NCBI RefSeq assembly: GCF_005405925.1 | Contig: NZ_BJHV01000001.1 | Location: forward strand, 6,076,001 to 6,140,000 | DNA: 64,000 nucleotides | DNA from: Streptomyces antimycoticus | GTDB lineage: Bacteria; Actinomycetota; Actinomycetes; Streptomycetales; Streptomycetaceae | Direction: 5' to 3' | Shown here: piece after piece, positions 1 through 7,922 of the stretch | How positions within the stretch are numbered: the first letter of the stretch is position 1 | How the letters are laid out: every line of letters begins with the position of its first letter | The notes under the pieces: generated by a model | The model's database searches: none | Told to the model about the DNA's origin: nothing | The model's input: the letters and a program-made list of their open reading frames with translations, nothing else | Program-made: the position numbers and the translations under genes

Positions 1-1
1 G

Positions 2-1087
2 CTGCGCGCCGCGGCACCCACGGCCGAGCTGATGACCGTGGTCAAGTCGGACGCCTATGGCCACGGCATGGTCCCGTGCGCGCGTGCCGCCCGTAAGGCG
101 GGCGCGAGCTGGCTGGGCGCGGCCACGCCCGAGGAGGCGCTCGCGCTGCGGGCGGCGGGGGACACGGGCCGGCTGATGTGCTGGCTGTGGACGCCCGGCG
201 GCCCCTGGCGGCAGGCGATCGAGGCGGACATCGACGTCTCGGCCAGCGGGCTGTGGGCGCTGCGCGAGGCCGTCGCGGCGGCGCGTGCGTGCGGCCGTAC
301 GGCGCGGCTCCACCTGAAGGCGGACACCGGGCTCGGCCGGAGCGGCTGCCAGCCCGCCGACTGGCCCGCGCTGGTCGACGAGGCCCGCGCGGCCGAGGCG
401 GAAGGGGCCATTCGGGTGACGGGGCTGTGGTCCCACTTCGCCTGCGCGGACGAGCCGGGCCATCCGTCCATCGGCGCCCAGCTGTCGGTCTTCCGCGACA
501 TGGTGGCGCACGCCGAACAGGCGGGGCTGCGGCCGGAGGTGCGCCACCTGGCCAATTCCCCGGCGACCCTGACCGTGCCCGAGTCCCACTTCGACCTCGT
601 ACGGACCGGCATCGCCACCTACGGCATCTCCCCGAGCTCCGAACTCGGCGCGGCCGCCGACTTCGGCCTGCGGCCGGTGATGACGCTCTCCGCCGCGCTC
701 GCCTCCGTCAAGCGGGTGCCGGGCGGGCACGGCGTCTCCTACGGGCACCGCTATGTGACCCCCGGCGAGACGACCCTCGCGCTGGTGCCCGTCGGGTACG
801 GGGACGGCATTCCGCGCCATGCCTCGGGCACCGGCCCGGTGCTGGTCGCGGGGAAGTGGCGGACCATCGCGGGCACGGTCGCCATGGACCAGTTCGTGGT
901 GGACTTGGGCGGGGACACCGCCGCCCCGGGAGACGAGGCGGTGTTGTTCGGTCCGGGCGACCGGGGTGAGCCGACCGCCGAGGACTGGGCACGTGCCGTG
1001 GGCTCGATCGCCTATGAGATCGTGACGCGAATCTCGGCCCGGATTCCCCGCGTTTATGTAGGTGAGGACGGGGGCACAGGGAACTGA
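2..1087 (+). CDS. alr: Alanine racemase (5' end outside window)
   Basis: PLP-dependent racemase that converts L-alanine to D-alanine for peptidoglycan. The frame is open from base 2 and its start lies upstream; 361 residues are visible of a family length near 380. The PLP-lysine motif VVKSDAYGHG is close to the visible N-terminus, and the second catalytic region (GVSYGHRY) is present, followed by the C-terminal beta domain ending in ARIPRVYVG. The gene lies 2 bp upstream of an alpha/beta hydrolase and near tsaE, the order seen in other Streptomyces. Identification is secure; only the start is missing. Confidence 0.96.
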   Translation: MRAAAPTAELMTVVKSDAYGHGMVPCARAARKAGASWLGAATPEEALALRAAGDTGRLMCWLWTPGGPWRQAIEADIDVSASGLWALREAVAAARACGRTARLHLKADTGLGRSGCQPADWPALVDEARAAEAEGAIRVTGLWSHFACADEPGHPSIGAQLSVFRDMVAHAEQAGLRPEVRHLANSPATLTVPESHFDLVRTGIATYGISPSSELGAAADFGLRPVMTLSAALASVKRVPGGHGVSYGHRYVTPGETTLALVPVGYGDGIPRHASGTGPVLVAGKWRTIAGTVAMDQFVVDLGGDTAAPGDEAVLFGPGDRGEPTAEDWARAVGSIAYEIVTRISARIPRVYVGEDGGTGN

Positions 1088-1089
1088 CC

Positions 1090-2313
1090 ATGGGCGACGA
1101 GAGCACGGCCGGCAGTACGGCAGAGATGGCGACACGAGTCGCGGCGGGGGCCACAGCCGTGAGCTGGCGCCGGGGCGCCGGATTCGCGGGAGCCACGATC
1201 GGCGTGCTCGCGGCGGGGGCGGCCGCGGGCGTCGCGCTGGAGCGGCTGACGGTCGGCCGCGGTGTACGGCGCAAGGCCCGCCTCGCACTGGACGCCGAGG
1301 GCCCTTACGGCACCCTGCGCGGCACCCCGGGCACGGCGGTCGCCGACGACGGCACCGAGCTCTACTACGAGGTCGAAGAGGTGCGGGAGAATGCCGCCGC
1401 GCCCTCGCCGCGGCGCAAGCGGCGGTTCGGGCGCCGCACCCCCACCCCCGTCACCATGGTCTTCAGCCATGGCTACTGCCTCGGCCAGGACTCCTGGCAC
1501 TTCCAGCGCTCCGCGCTGCGCGAGGTCGTCCGCACCGTCTACTGGGACCAGCGCTGCCACGGCCGCTCGGCGCGCGGCTGCGCCCAGGCGGACGGCGAGG
1601 CGATCAGCATCGACCAGCTCGGCCGCGATCTGAAGGCGGTCATAGACGCGGCCGCGCCCGAGGGCCCGCTGGTGCTGGTCGGCCACTCCATGGGCGGGAT
1701 GACGATGATGGCGCTCGCCGCGCAGTACCCCGATCTGGTGCGCGAGCGCGTGATCGGCGCGGCCTTCATCGGCACCTCGGCGGGCCGGCTGGGCGAGGTC
1801 AGCTTCGGCCTCCCGGTGGTCGGGGTGAACGCGGTGCGGCGGGTGCTGCCCGGACTGCTCAAGGCGCTGGGCTGGCAGGCCGACCTGGTCGAACGGGGGC
1901 GGCGGGCCACCGCCGATCTCTTCGCGGGGCTGATCAAGCGCTATTCGTTCGGCTCGAAGGACGTGGACCCGGGGGTCGCGCGGTTCGCCGAGCGACTGAT
2001 CGAGGCCACGCCGATCGATGTGGTCGCGGAGTTCTATCCGGCGTTCATCGCCCATGACAAGGCGGCCGCGCTGCCGCACTTCGACGGGCGGCCGGTGCTG
2101 GTGCTCGCGGGCGACAAGGACCTGATCACCCCGATGGAACACAGCGAGGCGATCGCGGAGCTGCTGCCCGGGGCCGAGCTGGTGATCCTCGAAGAGGCCG
2201 GGCATCTGGTGATCCTCGAGCATCCGGAGGTGGTCAACGGCCATCTGACCGAGCTGCTGTCGCGGGCCGTGGACGGGGCGGGCGACCGGGCGAAGCGAGG
2301 CGTGTCGGGCTGA
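1090..2313 (+). CDS. Alpha/beta-fold hydrolase, probably membrane-anchored
   Basis: A 407-residue hydrolase starting 2 bp after alr, so probably co-transcribed with it. Residues about 30-55 form an Ala/Gly-rich hydrophobic stretch that could be a signal anchor. The hydrolase domain follows: an oxyanion-type HG motif (FSHGYCLG), the nucleophile elbow GHSMGG (Ser near residue 199), an acid in the GDKD region and a late catalytic His (EEAGHLV). The family includes lipases, esterases and peroxidases, and the substrate cannot be read from sequence. Conserved position after alr suggests a cell-envelope or housekeeping role, but that is inference. Confidence 0.85.
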   Translation: MGDESTAGSTAEMATRVAAGATAVSWRRGAGFAGATIGVLAAGAAAGVALERLTVGRGVRRKARLALDAEGPYGTLRGTPGTAVADDGTELYYEVEEVRENAAAPSPRRKRRFGRRTPTPVTMVFSHGYCLGQDSWHFQRSALREVVRTVYWDQRCHGRSARGCAQADGEAISIDQLGRDLKAVIDAAAPEGPLVLVGHSMGGMTMMALAAQYPDLVRERVIGAAFIGTSAGRLGEVSFGLPVVGVNAVRRVLPGLLKALGWQADLVERGRRATADLFAGLIKRYSFGSKDVDPGVARFAERLIEATPIDVVAEFYPAFIAHDKAAALPHFDGRPVLVLAGDKDLITPMEHSEAIAELLPGAELVILEEAGHLVILEHPEVVNGHLTELLSRAVDGAGDRAKRGVSG

Positions 2314-2796
2314 GGGGGCCGCCGTGGCGGCCTGGTGCCCGTGCTGGGTGGAGCGGTGCTCGTGCCCGGCGGCGGCTCGGGGCTCGTCCGTGGCCGGCCG
2401 GTGCTCGGTGCATGCGTGTCCGCGTTGGCCTGGTGGCCGTTCCCGGCGGCCCGGCGTCTGCCCCGGTGGTCGGGTGGCCGGTACCCGGTGGCCGGGTGTC
2501 CGTAGGCGGTGGCCTGGTGGCCGTTCCCGGCGGCCCGGCGTCTGCCCCGGCGGTCCGGTGGCGGGTACCCGGTGGCGGGGTGTCCGTAGGCGGTGGTCGG
2601 GTGGCCCGTTCCCGGTGGCCGGGTGTCCGTAGGCGGTGGTCCGGTGGCCCGTACCCGGCTGCCGGGTGTCCGTAGCTGTTGGCCCGGTGCCTGTCCTGAC
2701 GGTGTCCGCGTGGCTTCCGCCCGACTGATCGACCGTCCGGCCAGGGCGTTCGTACCGGTCCGCACCGGGCTTTCGCTGCCCGTACCATCGGCGAGT
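2314..2796. repeat. Gene-free spacer with 43-bp GC-rich tandem repeats
   Basis: This 483-bp spacer between the hydrolase gene and tsaE carries a minisatellite at about 2430-2690. The landmark GGGTGTCCGTAGGCGGTGG recurs at 2494, 2578 and 2621, with a diverged copy at 2664. The last three are exactly 43 bp apart, and the first interval (84 bp) is about two units. Frames that stay open through it give only Gly/Val/Pro/Arg-rich repeats, so I do not call a gene. The tsaE promoter probably lies in the last 100 bp. Confidence 0.75.
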
Positions 2797-3315
2797 ATGG
2801 ACGTAGGCACGCGCATCACCGTCACCTCTCCCGACCAGATGCGGGACCTGGGCCGCAGACTCGCCAAGCTGCTGCGCCCCGGCGATCTGGTCCTGCTCAC
2901 CGGTGAGCTCGGCGCGGGCAAGACGACCCTGACGCGGGGCCTGGGCGAGGGCCTCGGCGTTCGGGGCGGCGTCACCTCCCCCACCTTCGTGATCGCCCGG
3001 GTGCACCCCTCGCTGGGCGACGGACCGCCGCTGGTCCATGTCGACGCGTACCGGCTGAACGGCGGCCTCGACGAGATGGAGGACCTGGACCTCGACGTCT
3101 CCCTGCCGGATTCGGTGGTGGCCGTGGAGTGGGGCGAGGGGAAGGTCGAGGGGCTGGCGGAGGACCGGCTGCATGTGGTGATCCAGCGGACGGTGGGCAG
3201 CGACATGGCGGTCACGGACGCGATGGCCGCCGATGTGGACGACGTACGGGACGTGGTGGTGACGGGCGTCGGCCCCCGCTGGGCGGGGGAGGACCTGGCG
3301 TCGCTGGCGGGGTAG
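2797..3315 (+). CDS. tsaE: tRNA t6A biosynthesis ATPase TsaE
   Basis: ATPase that works with TsaB and TsaD to make N6-threonylcarbamoyladenosine at A37 of ANN-decoding tRNAs. The 172-residue protein has a Walker A motif GELGAGKTT (about residues 36-44), a switch-like SPTF segment, the VDAYRL motif and the conserved VEWGEG motif near residue 110, all in the expected order. I chose ATG 2797 because upstream in-frame codons fall in the 43-bp repeats and the protein begins where the family does. tsaB, rimI and tsaD lie downstream, separated by two small genes. Confidence 0.94.
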   Translation: MDVGTRITVTSPDQMRDLGRRLAKLLRPGDLVLLTGELGAGKTTLTRGLGEGLGVRGGVTSPTFVIARVHPSLGDGPPLVHVDAYRLNGGLDEMEDLDLDVSLPDSVVAVEWGEGKVEGLAEDRLHVVIQRTVGSDMAVTDAMAADVDDVRDVVVTGVGPRWAGEDLASLAG

Positions 3316-3449
3316 CGCCGCGGAGCCGTTCAGCCGTGCGGTTGTCGCCGGGTAGAGCTCGCGTGCAGATGCCGGGTAGTTTCCGACAAGCCGTCGGCAT
3401 GCTGTTGCATTCCGGGCATCGCCCGTGGTCACATGGGGGGAGGAAGCGT

Positions 3450-3469
3450 GGGTTAGGTCTGCCTAACTC
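3450..3469. promoter_or_regulatory. Inverted repeat, possible DtxR/IdeR-type operator
   Basis: Arms GGGTTAGG and CCTAACTC (7 of 8 positions complementary) are separated by 4 bp, 34 bp upstream of the small acidic ORF start at 3504. The TTAGG/CCTAA core recalls actinobacterial iron boxes bound by DtxR/DmdR proteins, but the spacing and centre do not match the full 19-bp consensus. Its position fits an operator over the promoter. Regulator identity is a guess. Confidence 0.4.
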
Positions 3470-3503
3470 CGCTCGACTGCCCCAGCACCCTCAGGAGGCA
3501 TCC

Positions 3504-3722
3504 ATGTCGGCCCACGACCCCGTGGCCGGGACCGGCGCGCGCGAGGACCGGTCACCGTCGATGTCGGAGCTCCTGGCGGCATGTGCGGCGGCGAGCGCGG
3601 TCTCGACGCCCCCGCGGCCGGCCGAGGAAGAGACGCCCGCGTCAGCCGAGACGCCCGCGTCAGCCGAGTCCGAGCCCGAGTCCGAGCACGAGGCGGACGA
3701 CGAGGAGCGCGACGCGGCATAG
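3504..3722 (+). CDS. Small acidic hypothetical protein
   Basis: A 72-residue protein with an ATG at 3504 preceded by a near-perfect ribosome binding site (AGGAGG, 3493-3498). The N-terminal part contains MSELLAACAAASAVSTPP, which could form a short helix. The C-terminal half is Glu/Asp-rich with two copies of the segment PASAET and a terminal run of acidic residues, so it is probably disordered. No known domain is recognisable. The strong ribosome binding site and the inverted repeat upstream argue that it is real and regulated. It sits between tsaE and a gene on the opposite strand. Confidence 0.65.
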   Translation: MSAHDPVAGTGAREDRSPSMSELLAACAAASAVSTPPRPAEEETPASAETPASAESEPESEHEADDEERDAA

Positions 3723-3771
3723 CGCCCGTCGCGGCCGCGTCATCTCCGCTACGGGACTACCGACTGCCGGA

Positions 3772-4337
3772 CTACGGGATGACGACGACCTTCGTGTCCA
3801 CCTGGGCGAACTCCCACATCGCCGCACTGTCCGCCCGGCTCTCCCGGACGGCCCCGGTCCGCTTGCGCGCGTTCGGGTCCGGCATCGACCCGTCCACGGC
3901 CGCGCTGAAACCGAACACGACCCCCCTTCCGAGTGGAAGACGACGACGTGCTCGACCTGCACTCCGTCCGATCCGACCCCGCCCTTGTTGCGCGAGGTCA
4001 CGGAATAGGTCCCCGGGTCGGGGCTGGCCGGGCTGGGGCCCACCCGGAAGGTGTGGCTGGCCTTACCGTCGGCACCGACCAGCCAGACCCGCTTGTCGCC
4101 CAGTGCGTAGACGACCCGTACGCCGGTGCCGGAGCCGGCCGGGAGGGCCGTGGACTTCCGCTTCGACCCCGCGTCGTCCTTGTCCTTCTTCTTGGACTCG
4201 GCGGCGTGCGACCCGGGCCGGGCCTGGGTCGGATGGTCGGGCGCGGTCGCGGCGGCCTGGTAACCGAGGAACCCGACGACGCCCAGCGCGGCGGCGGTGA
4301 GTACGGCCACAGCTGGCCCGGTACTGCTCCTTGGCAC
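3772..4337 (-). pseudogene. Membrane-anchored hypothetical protein, frameshifted as read
   Basis: Starting at ATG 4337, the frame encodes a cytoplasmic stub, one transmembrane helix (about residues 8-30), a Lys/Asp-rich linker and an extracellular domain (GVRVVYALGDKRVWLVGADG...). After the segment ending HSEGG the reading frame is lost at a run of six Cs (3921-3926 on the + strand). Inserting one base restores a coherent C-terminus containing SAAVDGSMPDP, a REARAD-like segment and a MWEFAQ motif, ending at the TAG at 3772-3774. The restored product is 188 residues. The span is 3n+2, which fits a single lost G. Function unknown; sequence error is as likely as true inactivation. Confidence 0.7.
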
Positions 4338-4516
4338 GGCGGCAACCCTCTCCTGAGGTCAGTACGTGCTGACGGCCCATACACACTTACGGCGACGGTA
4401 GCACCGGCGCCCACCGCCCCGCCGCGCTCCGGCCGACCGGTGACCGAGCTGTTCCACCGTCGGTACGAAAGGTCGGTACGAAAGAACGACCTCCCGGCGC
4501 GCCGTAGGCTGTTCTC

Positions 4517-5185
4517 GTGCTGTTGCTCGCTCTTGATACCGCAACCCCCGCCGTGACCGTCGCCCTGCACGACGGCTCCGCAGTGATCGCCGAGTCCTTG
4601 GACGTGGACGCCCGGCGCCACGGCGAGCTGCTACTGCCCGCCGTGCACCGGACGCTGAAAGAGGCGGGCACCGAGCTGGCCGCGGTGACGGAGATCGTCG
4701 TCGGGGTGGGCCCCGGCCCGTACACCGGACTGCGCGTGGGCCTGGTGACCGCGGCCACCTTCGGCTCGGTCCTCGGCGTGCCCGTCCACGGGCTGTGCAC
4801 CCTGGACGGGATCGCGTACGCCGCCGGGCTGGCCGGTCTGGACGGCCCCTTCGTGGTGGCCACGGACGCGCGGCGCAAGGAGGTCTACTGGGCGCGCTAC
4901 GACGACGCCCGGACCCGCGTCACCGAGCCCGCCGTCGACCACCCCGCCGATCTCGCCGAGCGGGTCGCCGGGCTGCCCGCGGTCGGCGCGGGCGCGCTGC
5001 TCTACCCGGCGGCCTTCGCCGACGTACCGCCCGGGATGCCGGAGTACCAGTCGGCCGGGGCGCTCGCCTCGCTCGCCGCCGAGAAGCTGGCGCGCGGCGA
5101 GGAGCTGCCGCCGCCCCGGCCCCTGTACCTGCGCCGCCCCGACGCCAAGGTGCCCGCCAACTACAAGGTGGTCACCCCGAAGTGA
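4517..5185 (+). CDS. tsaB: tRNA t6A biosynthesis protein TsaB
   Basis: A 222-residue ASKHA-fold paralogue of TsaD that scaffolds the TsaB-TsaD-TsaE complex making t6A. It begins LLLALDTATPAVTVALHDG and carries the signature GVGPGPYTGLRVGLV around residue 60-75. The GTG start at 4517 places the ALDTA strand at the N-terminus as in homologues. The stop overlaps the GTG of rimI (GTGA), which indicates translational coupling and a tsaB-rimI-tsaD operon. Confidence 0.95.
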   Translation: MLLLALDTATPAVTVALHDGSAVIAESLDVDARRHGELLLPAVHRTLKEAGTELAAVTEIVVGVGPGPYTGLRVGLVTAATFGSVLGVPVHGLCTLDGIAYAAGLAGLDGPFVVATDARRKEVYWARYDDARTRVTEPAVDHPADLAERVAGLPAVGAGALLYPAAFADVPPGMPEYQSAGALASLAAEKLARGEELPPPRPLYLRRPDAKVPANYKVVTPK

Positions 5186-5904
5186 GCGGCGCGACCGTGA
5201 CGCTGCGCGAGATGCGCTGGTGGGACCTGGACCGGGTGATGGAGCTCGAAGAGGAGCTGTTCCCCGAGGACGCCTGGTCGCGGGGGATGTTCTGGTCCGA
5301 GCTCGCCCACGCCCGGGGCCGGGACGCCACCCGGCACTATGTGGTGGCGGAGAGCGGGCCCCGGCTGGTCGGATACGCCGGGCTCGCCGTCTTCGACCGC
5401 ACCGGCGACGTCCAGACCATCGCCTCCGCCCGCGACCACTGGGGCACCGGCCTCGGCGCCCGCCTCCTCACCGACCTCCTTACGGCCGCCACCGCCTTCG
5501 AATGCCGTGAAGTGCTGCTGGAGGTGCGGGTCGACAACGCCCGCGCGCAGCGGCTGTACGAACGCTTCGGCTTCGAGCCGATCGGCATACGCAGGGGCTA
5601 CTACCAGCCCGGCAATGTGGACGCCCTGGTCATGCGGCTGTCCGACCCGGCGGCGCCGGGTGTGACGACGGCGGGCATGGCGACTGCCGCGGACAGCGAG
5701 ACGGGTGTGTCCCTTGAGCCGGGCGTGTCTCCTGGCACCAGCGCGTCCCCCGAGACCGGTGCGCCCACCGAGACCAGCGCCCCCACCGCGCACCCCGCGC
5801 ACCCCGCGCACCCCGCGCACACAGCGAACCCCGCGCACACAGCGAACCCCGCGAACTCCGCGAACCCCGCGACCTCAGTACAAGGAACCGAGACCCATGG
5901 CTGA
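5182..5904 (+). CDS. rimI: Ribosomal-protein-alanine N-acetyltransferase-like GNAT (RimI) with a repetitive tail
   Basis: GNAT acetyltransferase that by family acetylates the N-terminal alanine of ribosomal protein S18. Residues 1-155 form the GNAT domain: an acetyl-CoA loop ([11 protein letters not shown]), then [19 protein letters not shown] and GYYQPG near its end. The GTG start at 5182 overlaps the tsaB stop. Residues about 160-240 are an unusual low-complexity tail rich in Ser/Thr/Pro, ending in tandem HPA/NPA tripeptides encoded by 9-bp repeats. Typical RimI proteins end near residue 150-160, so the tail is an expansion. The 3' end overlaps the tsaD start by 8 bp. Confidence 0.9.
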   Translation: MSGATVTLREMRWWDLDRVMELEEELFPEDAWSRGMFWSELAHARGRDATRHYVVAESGPRLVGYAGLAVFDRTGDVQTIASARDHWGTGLGARLLTDLLTAATAFECREVLLEVRVDNARAQRLYERFGFEPIGIRRGYYQPGNVDALVMRLSDPAAPGVTTAGMATAADSETGVSLEPGVSPGTSASPETGAPTETSAPTAHPAHPAHPAHTANPAHTANPANSANPATSVQGTETHG

Positions 5905-7014
5905 CGAACCCCTCGTCCTCGGCATCGAGACCTCCTGCGACGAGACCGGCGTCGGCATCGTCCGCGGCCACACCCTCCTCGCCGACGCCGTCGCCTCCAG
6001 CGTGGACGAGCACGCCCGCTTCGGCGGCGTCGTCCCGGAGGTCGCCAGCCGCGCCCATCTGGAGGCGATGGTCCCCACGATCCAGCGTGCGCTGAAGGAG
6101 GCCGGGGTCGCCGCCTCCGACCTCGACGGCATCGCCGTCACCGCGGGCCCCGGGCTCGCGGGCGCGCTGCTGGTCGGCGTCTCGGCCGCCAAGGCGTACG
6201 CCTACGCCCTCGGCAAGCCGCTCTACGGCGTCAACCACCTCGCGTCCCACATCTGCGTCGACCAGCTGGAGCACGGGCCGCTGCCCGAGCCGACGATGGC
6301 GCTGCTGGTGAGCGGCGGCCACTCCTCGCTGCTCCTCGCGCCCGACATCACCTCCGACGTCCGCCCGCTCGGCTCGACCATCGACGACGCGGCGGGGGAG
6401 GCGTTCGACAAGATCGCCCGAGTGCTGAACCTGGGCTTCCCCGGCGGCCCCGTCATCGACCGCATCGCCCGCGAGGGTGACCCGGACGCGATCGCCTTCC
6501 CGCGCGGGCTGACCGGTCCGCGGGACGCCGCGTACGACTTCTCCTTCTCGGGCTGAAGACCGCGGTCGCCCGCTGGATCGAGGCGAAGCGGGCGGCGGGC
6601 GAGGAGGTCCCGGTCGCCGATGTCTCGGCCTCCTTCCAGGAGGCGGTGGTGGACGTGCTGACCCGTAAGGCCGTCCGCGCCTGCAAGGACGAGGGCGTGG
6701 AGCATCTGATGATCGGCGGCGGCGTCGCCGCCAACTCCCGGCTGCGGGCCATGGCCGAACGCCGCTGCGAGGACGCGGGGCTCACCCTGCGGGTGCCGCG
6801 GCCGAAGCTGTGCACGGACAACGGGGCGATGGTGGCGGCGCTCGGCGCGGAGATGGTGGCGCGGGGACGGTCCGCCTCGGCGTGGGACCTGTCGGCGGAC
6901 TCCTCGCTTCCGGTGACCGATCCGCACGTCCCGGACCCGAACGGGCACGCCCACTCCCACGGTCACTCTCATGACCATGTGCACGAGCTGAGCCGGAAGA
7001 ACCTGTACGCATGA
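5897..7014 (+). pseudogene. tsaD: tRNA t6A transferase TsaD, frameshifted as read (probably sequence error)
   Basis: TsaD transfers threonylcarbamoyl to tRNA A37. From ATG 5897 the frame gives [14 protein letters not shown], the metal-ligand region HLASH, a GGHSSLLL motif and [10 protein letters not shown], then stops at a TGA (6554-6556) just after FSFSG. Homologues continue FSFSGLKT; adding one C near 6551-6554 restores [11 protein letters not shown] and the rest ([21 protein letters not shown]) to the stop at 7014, giving 372 residues. The span is 3n+2. The C-terminus carries a His-rich tail ([13 protein letters not shown]). TsaD is normally essential, so a missing base in the sequence is the likeliest cause. 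The stop overlaps the next ATG. Confidence 0.9.
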
Positions 7015-7274
7015 CCGTCGCGTTGATGTGGGAAGCCCGAGCCGTGGCGGGGAAGGGCGAGGAACTGCTGGCCTGGGCCACCCGCCAGCCCCTCGACCCG
7101 GCCCCGCTGCGTCGCGAGACCTTCCGCGCACCCGAGGACCGCGTCCTCGTCATCACCTGGTGGGACGGCGCCTACGACACCCCGGGCCTGCCGGAACTCC
7201 CCGAACCGGGGGAGGACTTGGTCCGCCGCGCGGTGCACCGCTGGCGCTTCGAGACGGTCACGGACGAGAACTGA
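7011..7274 (+). CDS. Small conserved hypothetical protein
   Basis: An 87-residue protein whose ATG (7011) overlaps the tsaD stop as ATGA, so it is probably translated from the tsaD message. It begins [21 protein letters not shown] and has an ITWWDG segment in the middle. This strand-helix-strand pattern recalls the small ferredoxin-like dimeric alpha/beta-barrel proteins (antibiotic biosynthesis monooxygenase type), but no catalytic residues can be assigned. Ordinary composition and tight coupling support a real gene. Confidence 0.7.
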   Translation: MTVALMWEARAVAGKGEELLAWATRQPLDPAPLRRETFRAPEDRVLVITWWDGAYDTPGLPELPEPGEDLVRRAVHRWRFETVTDEN

Positions 7275-7922
7275 GCCGCACGGGGCGCCCTGGCCGAGCC
7301 CCGCGCCTTGGCCGTGCGACGCGCCTTGGCCGTGCGACGCGCCCTGACTGTGCGGCCTCCGGGCCGGACCGTGTGCCCCGGCCGTGTGGGGCGCCTTGGC
7401 TTGTAGGAGGAGGCGGTCCTGGCCGTGCCGCGCGCCCTGACTGTGCGGCCTCCGGGCCGAACCGTGTGCCCCGGCCGTGTGGGGCGCCTTGGCTTGTAGG
7501 ACGAGGTGGTCCTGGCCGTGCCGCGCGCCCTGACTGTGCGGCCTCCGGGCCGAACCGTGTGCCCCGGCCGTGTGGGGCGCCTTGGGCTGTAGGACGAGGT
7601 GGTCCTGGTCGTGCCGCGCGTCCTGACTGTGCGGCCCCCGGGCCTACTGCGGCCCCGGCTGTGTGGCCCCCGGCCGTACCGCGCCCTGGCGGTGCCGTCC
7701 CCGGGCGTACCCGGTGTCCCCGGGCCTACCGCGTACCCCGGCCGTACTGCGCCCTGGCGGTGCCGTCCCCGGCCGTACCCGGTGCCCCCGGGCCTTACCG
7801 CGCACCCCGGCCGTATTGCTGTCCCGGGCCGTGCCGTCCCGGCCGTACGCTTCTCGGCCTTGCCGCTCCCGGCCGTACCGCTCCCGCTCCCGCCCCCGCC
7901 CCCGCCCCCGCCCTCACCCTCC
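7275..7922. repeat. Repeat-filled spacer: 93-bp and about 68-bp tandem repeats
   Basis: A 648-bp region between two convergent genes made almost entirely of repeats. The landmark CCTGACTGTGCGGCC recurs with a period of exactly 93 bp (GCCCTGACTG at 7341, 7434 and 7527, with a variant at 7620), with partial copies on the 5' side. A second array (CCCTGGCGGTGCCGTCCCC at 7684 and 7752, plus decayed copies) follows, then a C-rich stretch around 7880-7915. Because 93 is a multiple of 3, long repetitive frames stay open on both strands. I see no ribosome binding site or recognisable domain and call no gene. Confidence 0.8.

Noticed and set aside
1054..3432. Very long open frame on the minus strand (about 790 codons)
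   Set aside because: It is antisense to alr, the hydrolase and tsaE, and its composition (Arg/Pro/His-rich) is that of a shadow of high-GC codon bias.
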